This document shows positions 24,610 through 33,545 of a DNA stretch of 34,725 bases, piece after piece (within the stretch, counting starts at the first letter, position 1; the number at the start of each line of letters is the position of its first letter). The DNA comes from Verrucomicrobia bacterium SCGC AAA164-E04 (GTDB lineage: Bacteria > Verrucomicrobiota > Verrucomicrobiia > Limisphaerales > AAA164-E04). Location of the stretch: positions 1-34,725 of the forward strand of contig KB911977.1 of NCBI GenBank assembly GCA_000383715.1, in the 5' to 3' direction. The translations under genes were made by a program, and so were the position numbers. The notes beneath the pieces were generated by a model that was not told where the DNA came from, searched no databases, and worked only from the letters and a program-made list of their open reading frames with translations.

Positions 24610-27291
24610 ATGCGAAAGCAGTATCCATTTGACATCATAGAACCAAAGCGCCAGCGAATCTGGGATGAGACAGCAGCCTTCAAGGCCTGGAATCCAGGCG
24701 AAACCATCCCCAAACACCATCCATTCGCTGAACGTCATGGATTAGCAGGGGAAGTGGCTGCTTCTCAACTACCTCCCAAATACTACATCCTCGACATGTT
24801 TCCATACCCTTCTGGCTCCGGGCTGCATGTTGGGCACCCTGAGGGGTATACCGCAACAGACATTCTTGCCAGGTACAAACGGTCCAGAGGGTTCAATGTG
24901 CTGCATCCAATGGGGTGGGATGCTTTTGGCCTTCCTGCGGAACAATACGCGATCAAGACTGGTCAACATCCGCGTGTCACCACTGAAGCCAACATCAGTA
25001 ATTTCAAAAGGCAGATCAAGTCACTTGGCTTCAGCTATGATTGGTCGCGAGAAGTGGATACAACCGATTCGGATTATTTTTGCTGGACCCAATGGATATT
25101 TCTCAAGCTTTACCACTCGTGGTTTAACCAAGAGACAAATAAAGCTGAATCCATCGAAACTCTGACGATACCCTCCGGGCTCGAAACAGAAGAAGCGCGC
25201 GCCTCATACAAAGATGAACGACGACTTGCCTTTGTAGCAGAAGCACCCGTCAACTGGTGCCCGGAACTTGGAACGGTTCTCGCCAATGAAGAGGTTGTTG
25301 ATGGTAAAAGTGAGGTCGGTGGCTTTCCGGTCGTCAGAAAGCCCATGCGCCAATGGATGCTTCGTATTACCGCTTTCGCAGGGAAATTATTGGATGGGCT
25401 CGATGAGATCGAGTGGAGCGATTCCTTGAAAGAAATGCAGCGTAACTGGATCGGGAAATCCGAGGGAGCTGAAGTTCTTTTTCAGGTGGCTGATCAGGAA
25501 GAGGTCATTACTGTGTTCACCACTCGCCCTGATACCCTGTTTGGGGCAACTTATATGGTGCTTGCACCCGAGCATGCTTTAGTTGATCAACTGGTCACTG
25601 AAGAACAGAAGGATGCGGTTGAGGAATACAGAACCTTTTCATCCCGGAAAAGTGATCTTGAACGCACTGAATTGGCAAAGGAAAAGACGGGTATCTTCAT
25701 CGGGGCCTATGCCATCAACCCGGTCAACAAAGAGCGCATCCCCATCTGGATTGCCGACTATGTTCTTTCAACATATGGGACCGGTGCCATCATGGCTGTA
25801 CCTGCTCACGACTCAAGGGATTTGGAATTCGCTGAGAAATTCAACCTCCCGGTATTAAAGGTAGTCAAAGCGCCGGAAGGACAGGACTCCATCGGCTTTG
25901 TCGGTGAAGGTGTCAGTGTTAATTCTGATTTCCTCAATGACCTCCCAACCTGCGAGGCCAAGCCGAAGATGATTGACTGGCTTTCCGAAAACAAGGCCGG
26001 ATGTCGTCGTACCAATTTTAAGCTCAGGGATTGGTTGTTCAGTCGCCAAAGATTCTGGGGTGAACCGTTTCCGATACTGTGGAAAGACGGACAGCATCGA
26101 GCCGTTGGTGCTCATGAGCTGCCCGTCATGCCGCCTGATTTGAAAGATTTCAAGCCAACGTCCGACGGTGAACCTCCACTGGCGCGTGCCGCTGAGTGGG
26201 CGAATCTGAAGGACGGTTCCATTCGTGAGACCAATACCATGCCGCAATGGGCCGGCAGTTGCTGGTATTATCTTCGCTACTTGGACGCTTCAAACAAGGG
26301 TATGTTTTGTGGTAAGGAGGCGGAGGCTTACTGGATGGGATCTGCGGATGAGAAAGCCAACCCCGGCGTTGATCTTTACGTTGGTGGAACAGAGCATGCA
26401 GTATTGCACCTGCTCTACGCGCGGTTCTGGCACAAAGTTCTATATGACCTCGAATTAGTTTCTACAACGGAACCTTTCTATAAACTGGTCAATCAGGGGA
26501 TCATTCTTGGAGAAGACGGGCAGAAAATGTCCAAATCGCGGGGGAATGTGGTCAATCCAGATGAAATTGTCACAGCGTATGGAGCGGATGCGTTTCGTTT
26601 ATATGAAATGTTCATGGGACCATTAGAAATGTCCAAGCCATGGAACACCAAGGGGGTTGAGGGTGTTTACCGTTTTCTTGGTCGCGTCTGGCGCATGATC
26701 GTTAATGAACAGAGTGAGGTAGCCTTCGAGCAAGCGATGGCTGTTGATGCGCAGAAAGACGAAGCCAACCTGAGCAAACTGACTTTAAACTCCACGATAA
26801 AATTTGACATTGAACCGACGCCGGATCAACTCAAGTCTCTGCATGCTTGCATAAAGAAGGTCACCGAGGATCTTGATGGGATGCGTTTCAATACTGCGAT
26901 TTCTGCAATGATGGTTTTCGTCAACGAAGCTGTTAATTGGAAAGTTCGGCCGGCCGAATGCATGCGCACGTTCCTGACCTTGCTGCAGCCATTCGCACCG
27001 CACCTTGCCGAGGAACTTCATGGAATGTTGCAGGAAGAAAATGCCGGAGTGATTGCCTACCAGCCCTGGCCTGTATTCGACCCCGCTCTTTTGATTGAAG
27101 AGAGTGTTGAGATGCCCGTGCAAGTAAATGGGAAATTGCGAGATCGACTCAAGGTCTCAAGGGATGCTGACCGGCAGTCCATTGAAAAACTGGTATTAGC
27201 TTCCGAAAAAATCAAAGCCAACATCGAAGGTAAATCAATCAAGAAACTCATCGTGGTTCCGGGGAAATTGGTTAATATCGTTGTCAAATAA
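24610..27291 (+). CDS. leuS: Leucyl-tRNA synthetase
   Basis: This 893-residue class Ia synthetase charges tRNA-Leu. The HIGH-type signature is HVGH (73-76) in [20 protein letters not shown]; the KMSKS loop is KMSKS at 639-643. The CP1 editing domain between them contains [20 protein letters not shown] and the [15 protein letters not shown] segment. The anticodon-binding and C-terminal LeuS domain closes with [12 protein letters not shown] and [16 protein letters not shown]. Full length for a bacterial LeuS; no disruption seen. It is probably expressed alone; the next gene follows by 27 bases in the same direction. Confidence 0.97.
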   Translation: MRKQYPFDIIEPKRQRIWDETAAFKAWNPGETIPKHHPFAERHGLAGEVAASQLPPKYYILDMFPYPSGSGLHVGHPEGYTATDILARYKRSRGFNVLHPMGWDAFGLPAEQYAIKTGQHPRVTTEANISNFKRQIKSLGFSYDWSREVDTTDSDYFCWTQWIFLKLYHSWFNQETNKAESIETLTIPSGLETEEARASYKDERRLAFVAEAPVNWCPELGTVLANEEVVDGKSEVGGFPVVRKPMRQWMLRITAFAGKLLDGLDEIEWSDSLKEMQRNWIGKSEGAEVLFQVADQEEVITVFTTRPDTLFGATYMVLAPEHALVDQLVTEEQKDAVEEYRTFSSRKSDLERTELAKEKTGIFIGAYAINPVNKERIPIWIADYVLSTYGTGAIMAVPAHDSRDLEFAEKFNLPVLKVVKAPEGQDSIGFVGEGVSVNSDFLNDLPTCEAKPKMIDWLSENKAGCRRTNFKLRDWLFSRQRFWGEPFPILWKDGQHRAVGAHELPVMPPDLKDFKPTSDGEPPLARAAEWANLKDGSIRETNTMPQWAGSCWYYLRYLDASNKGMFCGKEAEAYWMGSADEKANPGVDLYVGGTEHAVLHLLYARFWHKVLYDLELVSTTEPFYKLVNQGIILGEDGQKMSKSRGNVVNPDEIVTAYGADAFRLYEMFMGPLEMSKPWNTKGVEGVYRFLGRVWRMIVNEQSEVAFEQAMAVDAQKDEANLSKLTLNSTIKFDIEPTPDQLKSLHACIKKVTEDLDGMRFNTAISAMMVFVNEAVNWKVRPAECMRTFLTLLQPFAPHLAEELHGMLQEENAGVIAYQPWPVFDPALLIEESVEMPVQVNGKLRDRLKVSRDADRQSIEKLVLASEKIKANIEGKSIKKLIVVPGKLVNIVVK

Positions 27292-27318
27292 ACCTGAACA
27301 AAGATATAAATTAAAATT

Positions 27319-28183
27319 ATGATGCATCGTAGAACGTTCCTAAGTCGCACCCTGATTGCTGCTGCAGGTGCTGGCGCAACCTGGTTTGATGTTCCTTCCG
27401 TGATCGCGGATACACGTGAGCAGTCGCTGAAAAAATATGGGGGTTTCCCCATGGGAATTCAGAGCTACTCATTGCGAGCTTTTGGTATCGACGGGGCACT
27501 CGAGAAAATAGAAGAATTGGAATTGCACTTTGTGGAATTATTCCGAATGCATTACCCCCCCCATTCCAGATCCTCTTAAGATAGCGGAAATGAACGCCAA
27601 ATTGAGAAAACATGATCTTTCAATCAGTGCTCATGGGGTTCAGTCCTTCACCAAGGATCATCAAAAAAATAAAGCGTTTTTTGAGTTTGCCAAAAAAGCA
27701 GGCATCCGAAATATCAGTGCGAATCCGGAAAAGGATTCCTTTGAAAGTCTCAATCGTTTGGTTGCCGAATATGATATTCGTATAGCGATCCATAATCATG
27801 GGCCAGGTGCACTTTACGATGCTCCATTGGATGCCTTGAAAGCTGTTGCAGGCTATGACAAGCGCATAGGGTTTTGCGCTGATCTTGGGCATTACATCCG
27901 CTCAGGAGTTGATCCCGTTGAAGTGATCTATCAGCTCGGTGACCGGTTGTACGGCGTCCATCTTAAAGATTTTGCGGAGCAAAAGAAAAAAACAGAGGGA
28001 GTCATCATCGGTCGGGGTCACCTGGATGTGGAAGGTGTATTCAAGGCATTGAAAAAAATAGGTTTCCCTGCCGATGGAGCTCTTTCGCTCGAGTATGAAG
28101 AAAATCCAAAGGATCCCATGGAAGACATTCGAGCTTGCCTGAATGTTGCGGCCGAAGCTGCTCAGCGAGCGGCTCGATCGTAG
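27319..28183 (+). pseudogene. Sugar phosphate isomerase/epimerase (TIM barrel), frameshifted at a C8 tract
   Basis: Two frames together make one Tat-exported TIM-barrel protein of the xylose-isomerase-like family. The first has a twin-arginine leader (HRRTFLSRTLIAAAGAG) and GIQSYSLRAFGIDGALEKIE, stopping at 27579. The second carries SAHGVQSF, AIHNHGPGALYDAP, FCADLGHYIRSGVDPVE, GVHLKDFAEQ and ALSLEYEENP. They join at eight consecutive C (27555-27562): with seven, the text reads HYPPIPDPLKIAEMNAKL without a break and gives about 287 residues. So the lesion is exactly one extra C in a homopolymer, which may be a sequencing or amplification error, slippage variation, or a true mutation. Members act on keto-sugars or inositols; the substrate here is unknown. 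Confidence 0.85.
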
Positions 28184-28254
28184 TTCAAACGATCGCCGCG
28201 GAGATCTCTTCGTACATCAACGGTCTCCGACATATCAGGCTTTTTTTGCTTAAC

Positions 28255-28277
28255 CCCCGCTTCTTTGAGGAGCGGGG
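28255..28277. terminator. Hairpin between convergent genes
   Basis: CCCCGCT (28255-28261) pairs with AGCGGGG (28271-28277) around a nine-base loop, followed by GTTT on the plus strand; T7 precedes it on the same strand and gives A7-complement U-run character on the minus strand. It lies between the isomerase gene and the convergent hydroxylase remnant, so it can serve both. Confidence 0.6.
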
Positions 28278-28304
28278 TGTTTGCAACGGCCTTTAAAAGT
28301 CATT

Positions 28305-28698
28305 TCAGAACGTGTTGTAAGGAGTTTTCATAGGGCGTGCAAAGTCCACGAACAAGACGACCTTGAATCCGTTCGTATCATTGCATACCTCATGATTATA
28401 GGTATCACCAATTAGAAGACTCATGCCTTCTTCCCAGTGTTTGGTTTGAGTTCCAATCCTAATCCGACGCGCTGCGGATGTCCCTCCACCCCTTTTCTAT
28501 TTTTTGAGCCCACGAACAAGTGCTGAATTCATAAATCGCGTAATCTCCAACAGATCCTCGTTTGGAAATAAATCCCTCGATTTTATCCGCAATGATGCGT
28601 CCTAGTTTAACTCCTGCATGACTGGTTGGCTTGAGCCGGTATCTTCTGCTTGTCAATGGATCATCAAAATCGATACCCGTTTTTACTTTTGGGTTCAT
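28305..28698 (-). pseudogene. Aspartyl/asparaginyl beta-hydroxylase remnant with internal deletion
   Basis: From the ATG at 28698, a frame of 79 codons ends soon after YEFSTCSWAQKIEKGW and DIRSAS, which fits the N-terminal start of the AspH/LpxO-type hydroxylase domain. In another frame, from about 28470 to the stop at 28305, the end of the same domain appears: RIRIGTQTKHWEEGMSLL, then GDTYNHEVCNDTNGF and VVLFVDFARPMKTPYN. The HEV histidine and the VDFARP tail are typical. About 80-100 residues normally lie between the two parts, including the first catalytic His and an Arg; they are absent. So the gene has an internal, frame-disrupting deletion and cannot make an active 2-oxoglutarate/Fe(II) dioxygenase. 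An assembly or amplification deletion is an alternative. Confidence 0.8.
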
Positions 28699-28930
28699 GC
28701 TGATTTTTTAGTTGATGATGTGGATCTTATCCGCTGGAATCATCACTTCAACCAGTCTTAAATGGTAATTAGCAGCAGAAAGATTGACAAATTCTAACTG
28801 AATTCGGTGGAGCATATCTGATCATGCTTTGCCTAGCTATCATGCATCTTATTGCCCTATAAATGTCTCGCGATCACATGATCACGTTTTCAATGACTAT
28901 GGCGAGCCCAGGTGCTCTGGAAATATAAAA

Positions 28931-29812
28931 ATGAGTATCCGATTGGAGATGATCCAGGTGGCACGACTTGCTCCTGAGCTTTTAGGTGATGCCGCAGGGT
29001 TAGTGCGTTCCTTCATGATCAAACAGCTTCATGATAATGGAGGTTTTGTTGATCGCAGGGGGCATCCGGATCTTTATTACACTGTATTTGGATTGGATGG
29101 GCTGCAAAGCCTTGGTGCCTTGCCTGAGCCATCACGATGGCAACCTTTTCTTGAATCAAAATTGTCCATTGATGATTCAGATTTTGTGCATCTTTGTTGT
29201 CTGATTCGATGTCTGTCGATTGTCCCAGAGAAGGGCGCTTTCAGAGATAAACTTCTAAAAAAACTCCTTGAATTCCAATGCGCAGATGGAGGTTTTCAAC
29301 CTGAAAAAGATGCCGCGCATGGTACTGCTTATGGTGCATTTCTGGCTGTAGGTGCCTTTCAGGATTTAGGGGTGAACCTTCGTGCCTGTCAGGATGGGAT
29401 CCTCGCATCACTCAACAATCTTCGGACACCTGATGGGGGGTGGGGAAATGATAGTCAGCAACGCTCTGCGGCAACCAATGCAACTGCAGCTGTCATGACC
29501 ACTCTGCGCCAATTTGGAATGAACCCTGATTCTGAGGCAGTTCATTGGCTGGCCTCAAATTGTCATCCTATGGGGGGGTTTCTAGCCAATCCATTGGCTC
29601 CTGTTCCGGATTTGCTCTCCACTGCGACGGCGTTGCATGCACTCTCTGGAGTTCAATATGAACTCGGTGAAGACATGCGAGAACGTTGCCTTGATTTCAT
29701 AGATACTCTTTGGACAAATGTAGGTTCTTTCCACGGTCATTGGCATGAGGATGAGCTGGATACCGAATATACATTTTACGGTCTCTTGGCTTTAGGGCAT
29801 CTGAGCGTTTAA
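28931..29812 (+). CDS. Terpenoid-cyclase/prenyltransferase-like repeat protein
   Basis: This 293-residue protein is all helical repeats of the alpha/alpha-barrel type shared by squalene-hopene cyclases and the protein-prenyltransferase beta subunit. Repeats are marked by DNGGFVDRRGHPDL, CADGGFQPEKDAAHGTAYG, TPDGGWGNDSQQRSAATNAT, HPMGGFLANPL and HGHWHEDELDTEYTFYG. The ATG at 28931 (MSIRLEMIQ) is preferred; the 34 codons upstream are open but not family-like. It is far shorter than a hopene cyclase (~640 aa) and lacks a DXDD motif, and the zinc site of prenyltransferases is not evident, so neither activity should be assumed. The next frame downstream is the truncated LarA-like fragment. Confidence 0.75.
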   Translation: MSIRLEMIQVARLAPELLGDAAGLVRSFMIKQLHDNGGFVDRRGHPDLYYTVFGLDGLQSLGALPEPSRWQPFLESKLSIDDSDFVHLCCLIRCLSIVPEKGAFRDKLLKKLLEFQCADGGFQPEKDAAHGTAYGAFLAVGAFQDLGVNLRACQDGILASLNNLRTPDGGWGNDSQQRSAATNATAAVMTTLRQFGMNPDSEAVHWLASNCHPMGGFLANPLAPVPDLLSTATALHALSGVQYELGEDMRERCLDFIDTLWTNVGSFHGHWHEDELDTEYTFYGLLALGHLSV

Positions 29813-29856
29813 AATTTGAATTCGACTTTGCGGGTGTTTCGTCGTCAAATTTGATC

Positions 29857-30067
29857 ATGTTCTCCGAATATCAGCCCAAGCTCCCATTACCTTCGATGTT
29901 TCCCTTGAAACAGGCTTTTCCGGGGAGAGCCGTTCCTTTGGACCTCAGTTTGGCTGTCAGTAATGCCATGGAACCACTTCAATTTCGTATCAAATCAGGT
30001 ATGCGCATTGGTTTAGCTGTTGGAAGTCGAGGTATATCGGGACTGAGCGTCATGGTTCAAGAGGTTG
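29857..30067 (+). pseudogene. N-terminal fragment of LarA-like (DUF2088) gene
   Basis: The 211 bases encode the first 70 residues of a DUF2088/lactate-racemase-like protein: MFSEYQPKLPLPSMFPLKQ to AVGSRGISGLSVMVQEV. From 29973 to 30067 the DNA is an exact inverted copy of 34631-34725, the 5' part of the long LarA-like gene at the right edge. After 30067 the frame continues only into unrelated sequence, the back of a lectin gene. Joining this fragment to the reverse complement of 34630-33546 gives 1296 bases, an unbroken 432-codon frame, so this is probably the missing 5' end of that gene rather than a second copy. Confidence 0.85.
29973..30067 (+). repeat. 95-base inverted repeat, internal copy
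   Basis: This copy is identical, base for base, to the reverse complement of 34631-34725. Beyond 30067 one mismatch (C against T) is followed by six matching bases (CACTCA) and then divergence. The other end of the match cannot be judged, because the second copy reaches the edge of the window. Confidence 0.97.
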
Positions 30068-30525
30068 CCACTCATACCTGGAGGCGCTTTCCATTTCCCA
30101 AAGCTCATCAAGGTTCCGTAACCACCGGGACCTTCCCCTGAACTCCAATCAGGCTTGAACCAGAAACGCATGCTTCCGCTTGCTAGAGGCAGGGTTGCAC
30201 CCTTGTCAGAAGATAAATCAAAAATTATTCCATCTGCCGGTTCCCGAGACCGCAACGCAAGCCCTTCAATGCCGGGTAAAAATTCTGGAAGCAGAACCAC
30301 CCCTGCGATTTGTGATCCTTCAGCGTTTTCTGTTTCTAATTGAAAAAGCGGCAGGTTATTCGTTGAACCAGGATTGAAATCACATTCAAACGTGCGCCCA
30401 AAGGTCAGCGAGTTTGCAGCTTCCAAGAAATGAGGCCCATGGGAAATGGTCAATACAAGAAGCAGGTATGTCCAGCGCTGCCATTGTTTCAATTGCTTGA
30501 TTTGGTTGGATGCTTGATATGTCAT
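30068..30525 (-). pseudogene. Lectin-like secreted protein, 3' end missing
   Basis: Reading from the ATG at 30525, a signal-like N-terminus (YLLLVLTISHGPHFLEA) is followed by the opening of a concanavalin A-like (LamG-type) sandwich: GIEGLALRSREPADGIIF, SGSMRFWFKPDWSSGEGPGG, TLMSFGKWKAPPG. This domain usually spans ~180 residues, but the gene runs into the inverted larA fragment after about 150 codons, and the frame ends in that foreign sequence at 30013. So the 3' part has been lost or placed elsewhere. A carbohydrate-binding or large secreted protein is the likely parent; function is unknown. It diverges from prc with a 168-base spacer. Confidence 0.75.
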
Positions 30526-30693
30526 TACAATGGATTTCTGACGGATTGAGATTCACCTTGGGGTAAAACACAAGCGTCATCCTTACTAATCGGAACGCGG
30601 AGCAATTGCTTAAACTGTTTGCTATAACTAAGAAAAAATCAATGAAACATTGTTGAAACTAGCCTAAATCAGTGCAATCTATTTTGTATAACT

Positions 30694-32907
30694 ATGAAGA
30701 CTAAATTTCGTATTGCGCTTTGCTTGCTCTTAATGATGGTGACATGTGCTCAGGCCCTGGAGCTGAGCATGCGGCAAAGTGGGAAAATCACCGAGGTGGT
30801 CGGCCATATTTTGAGTCAAAGTCACCTTCGCCAAAAGTGGCTGGACAATGATATTTCAAATATTTTCTTCGATAACTACCTTGATTCTCTGGACCTCAAC
30901 CACCAGATCTTCCTCCAATCTGACGTGGATAAATTCCGCGAGAAATATCAGGATCTTCTTGATGATTACACATTCGGTATATTGGAGAACAATCGTGTTC
31001 CCAACGCAGCACCGGCTTTCGAAATTTTCGAGCGGTTCAAAGAACGCATTCAAGAGCGTCGAAAAGTGATTGGAGAATTGTTGGATCAAGAATACAAGTT
31101 CGATGTTGATGATGAAATCATGATCAAGCGCTCGGAGGAGCCATGGCCAAAAACCGAGGCTGAGGCCAGAGAGCTGTGGCGTTTGCGCATCAAATACGAT
31201 CTTTTGCAAGGACGCCTAGGCAAAGAGGAAATTTCTGAAGTCAAGGAGCGCTTGTCAAAGCGCTATGACCGCTTGGTCAAGGACTTTGTCACCTTGGAGC
31301 CAGATGAGGTTTTACAAATTTATCTCACAGCTTTGTCCAATGCTTATGATCCGCACTCAAACTACATGAGCCCCACAACTGCAGATGATTTCTACATCAA
31401 GAATGTCCACAACGAATTGACTGGCATTGGGGCACTACTCAGGAGCAATGAAGGTTATTGCCAGATAGTCAGTCTTGTTCCTGGCGGGCCGGCAGATAAG
31501 AGCAAGAAGATCAAGCCCGGCGACAAAATCATTGCTGTGGCTCAGGATGATGATGAGCCTGTGGATGTGGTGGAAATGAAATTGAACAAGGTTGTTCAAC
31601 TCATCCGAGGTAAACTGAAGAGCAAAGTCAAACTCACCATCATTCCAGCCAAGTCAGTGGACGGGTCGGAAACACGAGAATTGACCCTCGTGCGTGAGAA
31701 AATCGAACTGAAGGAACAGTTTGCCAAAGCCCGCATCGTGGAGCTACCCACCAAGTTGGGAAAGAAAAGACGTTTAGCCGTGCTGACTGTCCCTCAATAC
31801 TACGAAAACGTAGCCGCCGATACCGCCCTCATCTTGAAGCGGCTCGGCAAGGAAGACATTGAGGGTGTCGCTTTGGACCTACGAAGAAATGGTGGAGGAA
31901 TATTGCCGGAAGCGGTTGAGCTGACCGGACTATTTTTCCCTGAGGGACCCGTGGTTCAGGTTCAAAATTACGTCAAGCAGAAACAGGTTCTGAAGGATGA
32001 AGATCCGTCCACTGTGTATGATGGGCCTCTTGTGGTGATGGTGAGCAATTTAAGTGCCTCTGCAGCAGAGATCACGGCTGCAGCCCTGCAGGATTACGGC
32101 AGGGCCTTGATTGTGGGAGATAAAACCACGCACGGAAAAGGTACCGTGCAGACACTGGTGGAACTCAACAAAATCCGGAATACCCCAAAAGAGAGCGGTT
32201 TGCTCAAATATACAATCTCAAAATTTTATAGAGTCGAGGGAAGCACAACTCAGCGAAATGGTGTCACCCCTGACATCATCCTTCCATCCATCTACGATTA
32301 TATGGAATTGGGGGAGGCCCACCTACCCCAGAGTCTGGAGCCTGATTCCATTGATCCCGCGGATTACGAAATCATGCATCGTGTGAGGGACACTGTAAAT
32401 ACATTGAAGAAAACCTCGGCTGAGAGAATCAAAACCGTGACAGATTTCCAGTATATCATGGATGACATCAAGCGTTATCAGGAGACCAAGGAGCGCAAGA
32501 CCGTCAGCCTCAACGAAGAAAAACGCGCTCCTGAAAAAGAAGAGGACAAGGCTAGAATTGAAAAACGTGATGCTGAACGAAAAGCGAGGCGTTACCCAGG
32601 TTTGAAAATATTTCGTTTGACGATGGATGAGGTTCGGGGGCAAAAGCCGGCCAAGCTTCTTTTCAACGGAGACAACGAAGAGGACTACGATGTCGAAGAG
32701 GATGAAGAAGAGGAGAAACCAAAGGATGGGAGCCTTCCAGAAATAGATGAAAATTCGTATGTTGGCGATGATCAGGATGAAATGGACAAACGCCTCGATC
32801 CCTACACTCGCGAGAGTATCGAAATTTTAAAAGATTACATCGATGAATTGAATAAAGCCGATAAAGCTGACAATCCACAGCTATCAGCGCAGGCCAGCAA
32901 TCATTGA
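30694..32907 (+). CDS. prc: Tail-specific carboxy-terminal processing protease
   Basis: This 737-residue periplasmic protease has a signal peptide (about 1-21, CAQA). The N-terminal Prc domain follows (SHLRQKWLDNDISNIFFDNY, then AFEIFERFKERIQERRK), with a PDZ domain near 244-330 (GIGALLRSNEGYCQIVSLVP, KPGDKIIAVAQ). The S41 catalytic part has LDLRRNGGGILPEA and a Ser-Lys dyad: Ser456 in LSASAAEI and Lys482 in THGKGTVQ. The C-terminal ~130 residues are highly charged, including an acidic run near 665-680, as in the Prc C-terminal extension. It resembles E. coli Prc more than short CtpA forms. It degrades or matures envelope proteins at their C-termini. leuD follows by 38 bases. Confidence 0.94.
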   Translation: MKTKFRIALCLLLMMVTCAQALELSMRQSGKITEVVGHILSQSHLRQKWLDNDISNIFFDNYLDSLDLNHQIFLQSDVDKFREKYQDLLDDYTFGILENNRVPNAAPAFEIFERFKERIQERRKVIGELLDQEYKFDVDDEIMIKRSEEPWPKTEAEARELWRLRIKYDLLQGRLGKEEISEVKERLSKRYDRLVKDFVTLEPDEVLQIYLTALSNAYDPHSNYMSPTTADDFYIKNVHNELTGIGALLRSNEGYCQIVSLVPGGPADKSKKIKPGDKIIAVAQDDDEPVDVVEMKLNKVVQLIRGKLKSKVKLTIIPAKSVDGSETRELTLVREKIELKEQFAKARIVELPTKLGKKRRLAVLTVPQYYENVAADTALILKRLGKEDIEGVALDLRRNGGGILPEAVELTGLFFPEGPVVQVQNYVKQKQVLKDEDPSTVYDGPLVVMVSNLSASAAEITAAALQDYGRALIVGDKTTHGKGTVQTLVELNKIRNTPKESGLLKYTISKFYRVEGSTTQRNGVTPDIILPSIYDYMELGEAHLPQSLEPDSIDPADYEIMHRVRDTVNTLKKTSAERIKTVTDFQYIMDDIKRYQETKERKTVSLNEEKRAPEKEEDKARIEKRDAERKARRYPGLKIFRLTMDEVRGQKPAKLLFNGDNEEDYDVEEDEEEEKPKDGSLPEIDENSYVGDDQDEMDKRLDPYTRESIEILKDYIDELNKADKADNPQLSAQASNH

Positions 32908-32945
32908 TCAGTAAAAGTTTGCCAAATTAGCTCGATGTTAGCAGA

Positions 32946-33506
32946 ATGACATCGCATATGAGTAAGGTTATTACGGGATCCGTTTACGTCGTCAGAGACA
33001 ACATCGACACTGATCAAATCATTCCTGCACAGTATTTGAACCTGATTCCTACCGTAAAGGAGGAGTATGACAAACTGGGCAGTTACGCTTTATGCGGTTT
33101 ACCGGATTCTCTGTATTCGGAACGCTATGTCGAGGATGGCGAAATGGACAGTAAATATCCCATTGTTGTCGGTGGCCGCAATTTCGGGTGTGGCAGTTCC
33201 AGAGAACATGCACCCATCGCAATGGGGGCAGCAGAGTGTCAGCTGGTTCTAGCTGAAAGCTTTGCCCGCATTTTCTTCCGTAACTGCGTAGCAACAGGTG
33301 AGCTTTATCCTTGTGAATCTCAAGACCGTCTCTGTGATATACTGAAAACAGGAGATATTGTATCCGTAGATCTTGACTCCCTGACAGTCACAGTAGAGGC
33401 CACGGGAAAAACCTATTCGATCAACCCTCTTGGAGATGTCAGGAATGTCATTGATGAAGGAGGGTTGTTCAATTTCGCCAGGAAAAACAACATGATTAAT
33501 CCTTGA
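32946..33506 (+). CDS. leuD: 3-isopropylmalate dehydratase small subunit
   Basis: LeuD pairs with LeuC to isomerise 2- to 3-isopropylmalate in leucine synthesis. This 186-residue protein has the swivelling aconitase-like domain with DNIDTDQIIPAQYL at the N-terminus and GRNFGCGSSREHAPIAMGAA, then AESFARIFFRNCVATGEL. It is close in length to the short (archaeal/LeuD2-like) type. The ATG at 32946 is used; a second ATG at 32958 (MSKVITGSVYVV) is equally good. No leuC is near, unlike most bacteria, so the partner is elsewhere. It lies downstream of prc on the same strand and converges with the LarA-like gene. Confidence 0.94.
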   Translation: MTSHMSKVITGSVYVVRDNIDTDQIIPAQYLNLIPTVKEEYDKLGSYALCGLPDSLYSERYVEDGEMDSKYPIVVGGRNFGCGSSREHAPIAMGAAECQLVLAESFARIFFRNCVATGELYPCESQDRLCDILKTGDIVSVDLDSLTVTVEATGKTYSINPLGDVRNVIDEGGLFNFARKNNMINP

Positions 33507-33545
33507 GCACATGGCCATCTGAATGCAATGAGAGCCGAACAGGAA

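Noticed and set aside
28829..28930. 34-codon upstream extension of the terpenoid-cyclase-like gene
   Set aside because: It has no repeat character, and the ATG at 28931 leads directly into the helical repeats.
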